DNA from: Moraxellaceae bacterium
GTDB lineage: Bacteria > Pseudomonadota > Gammaproteobacteria > Pseudomonadales > Moraxellaceae
DNA: 32,310 nucleotides
Assembly (NCBI GenBank): GCA_018260315.1
Contig: JAGLBJ010000013.1
Location: forward strand, 1 to 32,310
Reading direction: 5' to 3'
The number at the start of each line of letters is the position of its first letter. The first letter of the stretch is position 1. Below, one piece after another: positions 18,601-24,918 of this stretch. A program made the translations under genes and the position numbers. Below the pieces are notes generated by a model that had not been told where the DNA came from, ran no database searches, and worked only from the letters and a program-made list of their open reading frames with translations.

Positions 18601-19701
18601 TGGCAGCAGTTGCAATTGTTCATTAATGACCAGCAGGCCATAGTTGGGTAAGGGTTTACCAATATTAACCGGTTCGCCGCGCTGTAATTGAGCTAGACTT
18701 GCCGATACTGTGGCTTCTGTGGGGCCATAGGTATTAAACATTTGATGATGCGGTAAAGCCCAACGGTCAACCAGCGAATCGGGGCACATTTCACCCCCCA
18801 GGTTGATAATGCGCAAATTGGGCACATCTTCAGGGAATAACGCCAATAAGGTCGGCACGGCATGTAACACGGTGATGTGATGAGCTTTAAGGGCTGTCGT
18901 CAGCGCGTCAGGGTCGCTAACAATGGCACGCGGCGCAATCCAGAGTGTTGCACCGACCAAATAGGAAATCCAGATTTCTTCAAACGACATATCAAACGCC
19001 ACCGAAAAGCCCTGATAGACTTTATCGGACGCTTTCACGCCAAGCACCGCATTTTCACTGCGCAAAAAATGGCAAATACTACCCTGATTAATGCAAATGC
19101 CTTTAGGCTTACCGGTAGAACCTGACGTATAAATGACATACGCGGGCTGGTCGGCGGAAATAGGCGGACGTGTAACAGGTTGGGTTATTTCTTCGGCAAA
19201 TAACTGCTCAATGGGTAACACTGGAACCGTGATGCCCGCAAGAACAGCTAGCTGGTCTTGAATAGTGATTAAGCCACTGGCCTGTGCATCGTCCAAGCAT
19301 ACCTGTATACGGTCGGGTGGGGTATCGGCATCAAAAGGAAGCCACGCCGCGCCCGATTTTGCAATGCCTAGTTGAGCAATCAGTAATTCTAAACCACGCG
19401 GTAGCCATAGCCCCACAATTTGCCCTGCATGAATCCCACGGGCTAACAAACACTGGGCAATATGTTCAGCCGCTTGATTTAACTGGCCATAGGTTAAGGT
19501 TATATCGTTAAAAATTAAGGCAGGTTGCTGAGGCGTGCGGGCTGCAGTGTCTTCAAATAATTGGGCCAGCACTTCAGCCTGCATGAACTCGGGGCGGTAT
19601 GGACCACGAACAATGGCACCGTCTTTTATAGGGGCTAAATGTTCAAGCATTGACGCGCTGACAGGGGGTAATGAGGAGGGTGTAGCGGGTTGTTCAGACA
19701 T
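15616..19701 (-). CDS. Pls/PosA-family membrane nonribosomal peptide synthetase
   Basis: This 1361-residue protein has the layout of epsilon-poly-L-lysine synthetase: adenylation domain, carrier domain, then membrane segments alternating with three hexapeptide (left-handed beta-helix) domains. Adenylation motifs are YTSGSTGKPKG (191-201), NTYGPTEATV (323-332), YKTGDLA (411-417), IKIRGFRVELGEIE (435-448) and LSGKIDRKALR (519-529, K522). The carrier motif DDLGGHSLL carries Ser580. The pocket residues aligned to the gramicidin S code read D237, M238, E241, H280, N300, G302, T324, V332, S333, K522. Glu at the third position occurs in codes for Lys, Orn and similar basic residues. Hydrophobic helices start near residue 645. 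No condensation or thioesterase domain is present. The start at 19701 has AAGAAGG 6 bp upstream. Product unknown, possibly a cationic homopolymer or short peptide. Confidence 0.88.
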   Translation of the reverse strand: MSEQPATPSSLPPVSASMLEHLAPIKDGAIVRGPYRPEFMQAEVLAQLFEDTAARTPQQPALIFNDITLTYGQLNQAAEHIAQCLLARGIHAGQIVGLWLPRGLELLIAQLGIAKSGAAWLPFDADTPPDRIQVCLDDAQASGLITIQDQLAVLAGITVPVLPIEQLFAEEITQPVTRPPISADQPAYVIYTSGSTGKPKGICINQGSICHFLRSENAVLGVKASDKVYQGFSVAFDMSFEEIWISYLVGATLWIAPRAIVSDPDALTTALKAHHITVLHAVPTLLALFPEDVPNLRIINLGGEMCPDSLVDRWALPHHQMFNTYGPTEATVSASLAQLQRGEPVNIGKPLPNYGLLVINEQLQLLPVGATGELCIFGPGVAAGYLGRPDLTAEKFIHNPWAERPDETRLYKTGDLAFLDEHGQIHCLGRADDQIKIRGFRVELGEIEAALCDIEGVGTAAVVVRQEDGMDQLVAFIVPEEGQHTVITSQHLRQILRQRLPPYMVPTRFEVVGEVPRLLSGKIDRKALRVLPLSVTNEVLEEDTPESAAEMALFAVLKQLFPNVPIHLNDDFFDDLGGHSLLAARLVSGIRKTQAYESITINDVYQGRRVGLIAAQMDALATRIQDTTGDTWNPNPLPNRNTARILCGIAQTLMLPLLISLFILQWLAPFFTYHFLTGSPNDKLSVAIVSALGVFLAAQTLGFIISMLGHRLLVHGLKAGRYPLWGTVYFRWWLSDRLSQLAPVYLLSGSSLLNLYLRGMGAKIGHDVQIGSAIVRMPSLVTIGDGVSIGNAVNFENAHVERGELVIGPISIAEDGYVGSYCVLENDVHIAKHARLEGLSALPAFHQMAEGELWNGSPAHKIGMVDLNALPARAPLSATRQMTEYFGYAFGAALVSCLFFLPIFPTFIMVDWLDGYLFNTPDDNVLTFQLTMHYFLLAIPASVVMIVLTALLCALIRWTILPRLKPGLFAVHSGVYYRKWFTNQIQEASLQILHGVYATVYAPSWYRLLGAKIGKNAEISTAMGVVPDMLTLGDESFIADAVMLGDEEIVRGWMTLEYTVIGERSFVGNGAYIPDGSKIPDGVLIGVQSQMPAHAINEGETWFGSPPIRLPARESAKNFGEKMTFSPPVSRRIMRGLIEGLRIVLPLALTIGVGYALVLRVINVQDESGWQTALMSLGLYGLYYGLGCFIFILLLKWTLIRRYRPRAVPMWSLFVWLSEAVTSLYEAIAVPNFMNYLRGTPMLPWMFRLLGAHIGKRAYLDTTDMTEFDCVHIGDDVEMNGVSGPQTHLFEDRIMKIGQVVIGDRVTISARTIILYDAAVGTDSYLGPLTLVMKGEQLPERSAWCGSPAVPWRPRKQSVNE

Positions 19702-19707
19702 AATGAA

Positions 19708-19714
19708 CCTTCTT
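19708..19714 (-). promoter_or_regulatory. Ribosome-binding site choosing the Pls-like start
   Basis: AAGAAGG on the minus strand stands 6 bp before the ATG at 19701, whereas the in-frame ATG at 19737 has nothing comparable. The 12 residues between the two (MFKSLKCLRRFI) are therefore probably not translated. Confidence 0.7.
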
Positions 19715-19774
19715 AAACATTTTAAGGATTTAAACACTGTAGTATTAACAAAAAATCAAACATTAACGATTTAA

Positions 19775-19791
19775 TGCACCAATAAGGGGCG
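19775..19791. promoter_or_regulatory. Possible NtrC-like site near the Pls-like promoter
   Basis: TGCACCAATAAGGGGCG matches 10 of the 12 defined positions of the NtrC pattern TGCACC-N5-GGTGCA: a perfect left half and a right half with two mismatches. It is 74 bp upstream of the synthetase start codon and about 650 bp from the porin promoter. It may be chance. Confidence 0.3.
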
Positions 19792-20211
19792 ACAGGCGAC
19801 TAAAAATTGATTCACCTAAATACATAACACTTTATAAAGACGCATGCTCTATGCTTGAGAAATTGCGGCCTTATTGTGCCTTAAAATCGGTGTAAATGGT
19901 CAAAAAATCGCTGCTTTTTCAACTTTTAGGGCATATGTTTTATGGCTGTTTTTAAATACCTTGAGATAAATGAGCTCGGTCAATTGTCGTTGATAAAAAT
20001 ATTAAGCATGACCTCGAGCATACCCTTAAGGAATCATAAGAAGAAGCGCAAAGTGATGAGCTGATTTGAGTATATTACATTCATGTAGAGGAGCTGACCG
20101 CACTTAGGCGGATCTGCCTTAAAGAGACTCAAAGGGAATCAATTTTATCAATTAACTACCTTGTCAATAATTCCTACGATAACGGAGCACATTAAAGCGT
20201 TTAAATAATTC

Positions 20212-20228
20212 TGCACCAAAAAAATGCA
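20212..20228. promoter_or_regulatory. Possible NtrC enhancer site
   Basis: TGCACCAAAAAAATGCA matches 10 of the 12 defined positions of the NtrC pattern TGCACC-N5-GGTGCA. It lies about 200 bp upstream of the sigma-54-type promoter, a usual enhancer distance. Only one good site was found here, whereas strong NtrC enhancers usually have two. Confidence 0.4.
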
Positions 20229-20390
20229 TTGTTTCTAAAAAAGTGATTCTCACTTTAACGATTCCTGTGTATTTTAAATAACTGAACTAAATTTTGGTAT
20301 TAAACGTCATAAACTGATATATAAGAATCATGTAAATTTTATGGAGGAAATAGGCAAGAACACTGCTAAAACCGCTAAACCTCTACATAT

Positions 20391-20423
20391 TAAGGGGTTT
20401 TGAAAATTATATAAGGGGTTTTG
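20391..20423 (+). repeat. Two direct repeats upstream of the sigma-54-type promoter
   Basis: TAAGGGGTTTTG occurs at 20391-20402 and 20412-20423. The start-to-start distance of 21 bp is two helical turns, so both copies face the same side of the helix. They end 7 bp before the -24 element and could be an activator or repressor site. Confidence 0.5.
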
Positions 20424-20430
20424 TGCATTT

Positions 20431-20446
20431 TGGCACAGAATTTGTA
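20431..20446 (+). promoter_or_regulatory. Sigma-54-type promoter for the porin-urt unit
   Basis: TGGCACAGAATTTGTA fits the -24/-12 consensus TGGCAC-N5-TTGCW, with the correct spacing between the GG and the TTG. The only clear deviation is T for C at -12. Transcription would start near 20457, leaving about 160 nt of leader before the porin ATG. Sigma-54 promoters are typical of nitrogen-regulated genes and fit the urea-uptake genes downstream. Confidence 0.55.
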
Positions 20447-20481
20447 TATAACAAATTAGGGCAAGCAATGTGATGGACATG

Positions 20482-20523
20482 ATTCGATAAATAGGTGAAT
20501 AGTTACTAGTCTATTCGATAAAT
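20482..20523 (+). repeat. Direct and inverted repeats in the porin leader
   Basis: ATTCGATAAAT occurs at 20482-20492 and 20513-20523, 31 bp apart (about three helical turns). Between them GAATAG and CTATTC form an inverted repeat around 8 bp. The element lies downstream of the predicted sigma-54 start, so it may be an operator for a second promoter or a leader RNA structure. Confidence 0.4.
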
Positions 20524-20618
20524 GGTCAAAATATGACTTCATTATTCATCTATTAAGTATTAAGCCAGGTTTTTACATTGTTTACAGACAACATGCCAAC
20601 CAGCATAGGGGAATTAAT

Positions 20619-21431
20619 ATGTTAAAAGTAAGTTTGAATTTAGCCATGATTACGGCCTTGAGCTTAGGCGCAAATGCCGCACAGGCAGCAACCGACGCGA
20701 TGGGCGGCACGTTAACTGGCAATATCGGTGTAGCGTCTCAATATATTTTACGTGGTATTTCGCAAACCTATAACGCCACCTACGATAAAAGCGGCCCGGA
20801 AACCACCGGACCTGCCGTACAAGGCGGGCTTGACTACACGACTAAAGATGGTTTTTATGCCGGGTATTGGTTTTCTAACATCAGGTATTCTTATGCCGAT
20901 TTAAACCCTAAGAATACCAAGCCACATACTAATTCAGTAGAAAATGATTTTTATGCTGGCTATAACGGCAAATATGGCGATTTTGGCTATATTTTAGGCG
21001 GTACGATTTATTACTATCAACCGGGCTGGGAATCATTGGGTTTTGAAACTAAACTTGGCTTAACCTATCAGGATTTAACCTTAACCGCTCAAACATTGCT
21101 TAATGATGTGACGTACGGCAATAAAGGCGATACCTACTTTTTATTAGCCTACTCTACCAAAATGCCCCGAGATTTTACCTTGACCGGTCAACTAGGTGCC
21201 TATATGTATAAAAAAGACGGCAAATTCATTGGTCAATATGTTAAAGATGCCTCAGGCAATCTGATAGCGGAAGGTAAAAGCGCGGCGTTTCGTCATGCAA
21301 CCATCGGAGTTAGCCACCCATTGGCAGCAACGGGCGCGACCTGGGGCCTGCAATATATCATTGGCGGGGATAACCGTTATGGGCTAAAACAAGATAATGC
21401 GTTAGTAGGTACGGTTACGTTAACGTTCTAA
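20619..21431 (+). CDS. TorF-family putative outer-membrane porin
   Basis: This 270-residue protein has a typical signal peptide (about residues 1-24, ending ANAAQA) and a mature part of alternating polar and aromatic residues. It ends in a beta-strand that finishes with Phe (VGTVTLTF), the classical C-terminal signal for outer-membrane beta-barrel insertion. The segments GNIGVASQYILRGISQT and DFYAGYNGKYGDFGYILGG are typical of the TorF/TIGR02001 group of proteobacterial putative porins. AGGGGAA precedes the ATG. It is the first gene downstream of the sigma-54-type promoter and is followed by urtA, so it may be the outer-membrane entry for urea or similar solutes. That role is inferred from position only. 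Confidence 0.82.
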   Translation: MLKVSLNLAMITALSLGANAAQAATDAMGGTLTGNIGVASQYILRGISQTYNATYDKSGPETTGPAVQGGLDYTTKDGFYAGYWFSNIRYSYADLNPKNTKPHTNSVENDFYAGYNGKYGDFGYILGGTIYYYQPGWESLGFETKLGLTYQDLTLTAQTLLNDVTYGNKGDTYFLLAYSTKMPRDFTLTGQLGAYMYKKDGKFIGQYVKDASGNLIAEGKSAAFRHATIGVSHPLAATGATWGLQYIIGGDNRYGLKQDNALVGTVTLTF

Positions 21432-21460
21432 TCGTATGACGTATAACTCGATTTAAAATC

Positions 21461-21499
21461 CTAAAGTGCATTCTGTTTAAAAGGCAGAATGTACTTTAG
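21461..21499 (+). terminator. 15-bp stem-loop between porin and urtA
   Basis: CTAAAGTGCATTCTG pairs with CAGAATGTACTTTAG (one G-U pair) around a 9-nt loop, 29 bp after the porin stop codon. No T run follows, so it looks more like an mRNA-stabilising or partial-termination structure than a strong intrinsic terminator. It would favour porin expression over downstream genes. Confidence 0.55.
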
Positions 21500-21627
21500 A
21501 CAATACACCTGTAACTTAATTGGCTATCTGATAATTTTTCTTAATTTTGACCATTAGATTTATGCTTTAGTTGTTTTGGGGCAGAAATTTAAAAACTATT
21601 CATCAAGTTAACTTTAAATCCATATGT

Positions 21628-21671
21628 ATATATAAATCTATATGTATATAAATATATATAGATTTATATAT
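21628..21671. repeat. AT-only inverted repeat upstream of urtA
   Basis: ATATATAAATCTATAT (21628-21643) is the perfect inverse of ATATAGATTTATATAT (21656-21671), with a 12-bp AT spacer. Its centre shares the TATAAATATATATA sequence with the palindromes at 23094-23115 and 27745-27762. It may be an operator for urtA. Confidence 0.5.
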
Positions 21672-21760
21672 GAATTTAATGAATGGGTTGTAAGTAAGTT
21701 GAGTTTTTTATCGTAATGTTTGATGTTGTGGGTCTATTAGTTGATGTCCATTGTTTTTTT

Positions 21761-21765
21761 AAGGA
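21761..21765 (+). promoter_or_regulatory. Ribosome-binding site choosing the urtA start
   Basis: AAGGA stands 7 bp before the ATG at 21773. The upstream in-frame ATG at 21716 lacks such a site and would place 19 extra residues before a clear signal peptide. Confidence 0.75.
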
Positions 21766-21772
21766 AAATTGT

Positions 21773-23014
21773 ATGTTAAATCGTCGTCAAGGGTTAAAAA
21801 ATGCCATTCGGATTGGCATGTTACTGGCAGCCGGCAGTGTGTTAAGTTTGCCCGCCAGTGCCGCAGATACCATTAAAGTGGGGGTATTGCATTCATTGTC
21901 GGGCACTATGGCGATTTCGGAAACGTCACTTAAAAATACTGCACTGATGGCGATTGATGAAATCAATGCACGTGGCGGATTATTGGGCAAAAAACTTGAA
22001 CCTGTCGTTGTAGACCCGGCTTCAAACTGGCCGCTATTTGCTGAAAAAGCGCGCCAATTGATTACCAAAGATAAAGTCGACGTGATTTTTGGCTGCTGGA
22101 CCTCGGTTTCACGTAAATCGGTATTGCCTGTGGTGCAAGAGTTGAACGGCTTGTTATTTTATCCGGTGCAATATGAAGGCCAAGAGTTATCGCCCAATGT
22201 GTTTTACACGGGTGCTGCACCAAATCAACAGGCTATTCCAGCAGTGCAGTATCTAATGAGCAAACAGGGCGGCGGCGCGCAACGTTTCTTTTTACTTGGA
22301 ACAGACTACGTTTACCCGCGTACCACCAATAAAATTTTACGCGCCTATTTAAAAACTAAGGGCGTGGCCGATGCCGACATCATGGAAGTCTACACCCCCT
22401 TTGGATTTAGTGATTATCAGACCATTGTAGGTAATATTAAAAAGTTTGCAGCGGGCGGTAAAAAAACGGCGGTGATTTCGACCATCAATGGAGATTCAAA
22501 CGTACCGTTTTATAAAGAATTAGGTAATCAAGGCTTGAATGCTGCACAGGTGCCGGTCATGGCATTTTCGGTAGGCGAAGAAGAATTGCGCGGGATCGAT
22601 AAAAAGCCATTGGTGGGTCAGTTGGCGGCATGGAATTATTTTATGTCGGTTAAAAATCCTGCCAATACAGCGTTTATTCAAAAGTATCGGCAGTGGGCGG
22701 TCAGCCATAATGTTCCAAATGCGGGCACTGTCGTGACCAATGACCCGATGGAAGCCACCTACGTAGGTATTAACATGTGGGCGCAGGCAGTCAAAAAAGC
22801 CGGTTCGACCAATGTAAATGCAGTGCGTACTGCAATGGCCGGACAAAGTTTTGTGGCGCCGAGTGGGTATACATTAACCATGGACGCAACCAATCATCAT
22901 TTACATAAACCGGTCATGATTGGTGAAGTGCGCGCCGATGGTCAATTTAACGTGGTCTATAAGACCCCGGTAACGATTCCTGCGCAACCTTGGAGCCCAT
23001 ATATTCCGCATTGA
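21773..23014 (+). CDS. urtA: Urea ABC transporter substrate-binding protein
   Basis: This 413-residue periplasmic protein captures urea for the UrtBCDE importer. The first 31 residues are a signal peptide ending LPASAA; the NRRQG near the N terminus hints at Tat export. The mature part starts DTIKVGVLHSLSGTMAISE, the hallmark of the UrtA/AmiC-like binding proteins. FGCWTSVSRKSVLPV and FYPVQYEGQE are strongly conserved in UrtA. It is the first of five urt genes in the standard order A-B-C-D-E and lies downstream of the porin. A strong hairpin after it (23069-23094) probably keeps its mRNA more abundant than that of the membrane components, as is common for binding proteins. Confidence 0.96.
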   Translation: MLNRRQGLKNAIRIGMLLAAGSVLSLPASAADTIKVGVLHSLSGTMAISETSLKNTALMAIDEINARGGLLGKKLEPVVVDPASNWPLFAEKARQLITKDKVDVIFGCWTSVSRKSVLPVVQELNGLLFYPVQYEGQELSPNVFYTGAAPNQQAIPAVQYLMSKQGGGAQRFFLLGTDYVYPRTTNKILRAYLKTKGVADADIMEVYTPFGFSDYQTIVGNIKKFAAGGKKTAVISTINGDSNVPFYKELGNQGLNAAQVPVMAFSVGEEELRGIDKKPLVGQLAAWNYFMSVKNPANTAFIQKYRQWAVSHNVPNAGTVVTNDPMEATYVGINMWAQAVKKAGSTNVNAVRTAMAGQSFVAPSGYTLTMDATNHHLHKPVMIGEVRADGQFNVVYKTPVTIPAQPWSPYIPH

Positions 23015-23068
23015 TGCCACTATTCAACGTTCTAGGGATAGTCTTTAATCTAATGGTCATTTAACTGT

Positions 23069-23094
23069 AAGGCGCTTTAATGTTAAAGCGCTTT
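23069..23094 (+). terminator. Hairpin between urtA and urtB (attenuator-like)
   Basis: GCGCTTTAA (23072-23080) pairs with TTAAAGCGC (23083-23091) around a 2-nt TG. The stem extends by AAG against TTT to about 12 bp, and AT-only sequence follows. The structure resembles an intrinsic terminator with a weak T tract. Partial read-through would set a high ratio of binding protein to permease. Confidence 0.6.
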
Positions 23095-23115
23095 ATATAA
23101 ATATATATTTATATA
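23094..23115. repeat. Perfect 22-bp AT-only palindrome between urtA and urtB
   Basis: The 22 bp are identical to their reverse complement and contain the 18-mer TATAAATATATATTTATA that occurs again at 27745-27762. It directly follows the hairpin after urtA and lies 69 bp before the urtB start. Confidence 0.6.
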
Positions 23116-23174
23116 TTTGCTAGCTTAATGAGTCATGAATTAATTTTGTTACGTTGCTTAATGTGTTGTCTTTT

Positions 23175-23180
23175 GAGGTG
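23175..23180 (+). promoter_or_regulatory. Ribosome-binding site choosing the urtB start
   Basis: GAGGTG stands 4 bp before the ATG at 23185. Starting there places the hydrophobic signal sequence at the N terminus. The upstream in-frame ATG at 23128 would add a Cys-rich 19-residue stretch with no ribosome-binding site. Confidence 0.65.
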
Positions 23181-23184
23181 TCGA

Positions 23185-24888
23185 ATGCCCTATCTTAGCA
23201 CGCCCCGTTCCCACCGTGTTTTATTGGCTGCTTGCCTGTTGACGGCCGGTTTGACCACAACAGATGTTAGAGCCGATGTTGACCCCATTATGGCTGCGGC
23301 GTTGGCAGACGGAAAAGCACAGATAAGCACCCGGACTGCTGCTCAGACGAGTCAAAATTTAAGTTCTGTTGAGCAATTTGTACAAGGAGATTTTGACAAA
23401 CGTCAGGATTTATTAACGCATTGGCCAGGTACATCGTCCGAATTTGAGCGTTTATTAAACAGCCTGCAAAAGGGCGAATTATATACAGATGCTAGCGGTC
23501 ATGCCTATCGTTTAGAAGGCGATGGCACAGCAGGCAACGGTACGTTAACCGATTTTATGAGTCATAAAATCGTGTCTCCTGCGCCTGATTCTTTAGAGCA
23601 GGTGACGTTAAACAATAATTTGCGTAGCGTGGTTAATAGTGTACTGGCTGCCCGCCAGTTAAATGCGCCTGACAAAACCACCCGTTTAGCCGCAGCGACG
23701 ACCCTGGCGCAAAATTCCTTAACGGTTGACACTGCTTTATTGACGACCAGCCTGAATACTGAAAAAGAACCGGATATTTTAGCCATTTTACAACGCATCA
23801 AAGCCCAGCAGGATTTGGAAGCGCCCGAACTTTATCGACAATTAGCAGGCGCCAAAGCCTTAGCAAGTAGCAATAATCCTGAAGTGTTAGCCTTGCTTAA
23901 AGACAAACTCATGCAGCCCAATTTAAACGCCGACCTTAAAAAAAATCTGGAAAGCGCCCGCGATGCGGTGCAGTGGCGTTTGACGTTAAGTGAATGGACT
24001 GGGCATTTATTTACGGGTTTATCGATGGCCAGTATTTTACTGTTGGCTGCTTTGGGACTGGCGATTACGTACGGGTTACTTGGCGTGATTAATATGGCGC
24101 ATGGTGAACTCATCATGATTGGCGCCTATACCACTTATGTTGTGCAAAATGTGATGAATCACTATGCAAAATCGTTTAGTGACTGGTATTTACTGGCAGC
24201 AATTCCGGCGGCATTTTTGGTCAGTGCGCTGGTTGGTATGGTGATTGAGCGTGTGGTGATTCGCCCGCTCTATGGTCGGCAACTTGAAACGCTGCTGGCC
24301 ACGTTTGGTGTATCGCTGATTTTAATGCAAAGCGTGCGCATGTTATTTGGTGCCTCTAACGTCGAAGTCGCTAATCCTGGTTTTATGAGCGGCGGTATCG
24401 CCTTAACGCCATCGTTAACGCTGCCATTTAGCCGGATTGCCATCATTGGATTTACATTGGCGGTGCTGGCGTTGGTGAAATATATCGTATCTGGAACGCG
24501 CTTTGGATTATTTGTACGGGCTGTCACGCAAAACCGGCAAATGGCGCGGGCCATTGGCGTGCGCTCGGCTCAAACTGATATGTTAGCCTTTGGTTTAGGC
24601 TCTGGCCTTGCTGGTCTTGCAGGCTGTGCCTTGTCACAAGTAGGTAACGTAGGACCCGATTTAGGCCAAAATTATATTATTGATGCGTTTTTGGTCGTAG
24701 TCGTCGGTGGCGTTGGGCAATTGATGGGGGCAACCCTGGCGGCCTTTGGATTAGGCGTTGGCGGTAAATTTTTAGAAATTGGCATGGGGCCGGTATTGGC
24801 AAAAATCCTGCTTTTGGGATTGATTATTTTGTTCATTCAAAAACGCCCACAAGGTTTATTTGCCGTAAAAGGTCGTTTTGTCGAATAA
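23185..24888 (+). CDS. urtB: Urea ABC transporter permease UrtB
   Basis: This 567-residue inner-membrane permease forms the urea channel together with UrtC. After a signal sequence ending near TTTDVRA it has a periplasmic helical domain of about 240 residues, a feature of proteobacterial UrtB. Then come about eight membrane helices of the branched-chain amino acid permease type. The conserved segment GLLGVINMAHGELIMIGAY marks the LIV-type channel fold, and TQNRQMARAIGVRS is the cytoplasmic loop that contacts the ATPases. It ends 30 bp before urtC. Confidence 0.94.
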   Translation: MPYLSTPRSHRVLLAACLLTAGLTTTDVRADVDPIMAAALADGKAQISTRTAAQTSQNLSSVEQFVQGDFDKRQDLLTHWPGTSSEFERLLNSLQKGELYTDASGHAYRLEGDGTAGNGTLTDFMSHKIVSPAPDSLEQVTLNNNLRSVVNSVLAARQLNAPDKTTRLAAATTLAQNSLTVDTALLTTSLNTEKEPDILAILQRIKAQQDLEAPELYRQLAGAKALASSNNPEVLALLKDKLMQPNLNADLKKNLESARDAVQWRLTLSEWTGHLFTGLSMASILLLAALGLAITYGLLGVINMAHGELIMIGAYTTYVVQNVMNHYAKSFSDWYLLAAIPAAFLVSALVGMVIERVVIRPLYGRQLETLLATFGVSLILMQSVRMLFGASNVEVANPGFMSGGIALTPSLTLPFSRIAIIGFTLAVLALVKYIVSGTRFGLFVRAVTQNRQMARAIGVRSAQTDMLAFGLGSGLAGLAGCALSQVGNVGPDLGQNYIIDAFLVVVVGGVGQLMGATLAAFGLGVGGKFLEIGMGPVLAKILLLGLIILFIQKRPQGLFAVKGRFVE

Positions 24889-24918
24889 CCAATTTTTAAA
24901 AATCATGAGGATTTAAGC

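Larger units (their letters stand above)
19715..20618. promoter_or_regulatory. Long regulatory gap between Pls-like gene and porin
   Basis: About 900 bp without a supportable gene. It must hold the minus-strand promoter of the synthetase and the plus-strand promoter of the porin-urt unit. Near the porin it carries a sigma-54-type promoter, two 12-bp direct repeats just upstream of it and two 11-bp direct repeats downstream. NtrC-like sites lie at 19775-19791 and 20212-20228. The middle (19800-20180) is AT-rich with only short, stop-broken frames. No tRNA or transposase could be recognised. Confidence 0.55.
21500..21772. promoter_or_regulatory. Gap before urtA
   Basis: This stretch follows the porin hairpin and precedes urtA. 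Its main feature is the large AT-only inverted repeat at 21628-21671. AAGGA at 21761-21765 is the urtA ribosome-binding site. No second -24/-12 promoter was found, and no clear sigma-70 pair stands out. Confidence 0.4.

Noticed and set aside
19702-19737. Upstream ATG at 19737 as start of the Pls-like gene
   Set aside because: The ATG at 19701 has AAGAAGG at ideal spacing, and the extra 12 basic residues are not expected in the family.
20087-20165. Remnant of a transposase-like gene
   Set aside because: A short frame with an ELTALRR-like stretch exists but is closed by stops on both sides, with no inverted repeats or recognisable family.
21716-21772. Upstream ATG at 21716 as start of urtA
   Set aside because: It would add 19 residues before a clear signal peptide and lacks a ribosome-binding site, whereas 21773 has AAGGA.
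23128-23184. Upstream ATG at 23128 as start of urtB
   Set aside because: It adds a Cys-rich leader before the signal sequence. The ATG at 23185 has GAGGTG close by.
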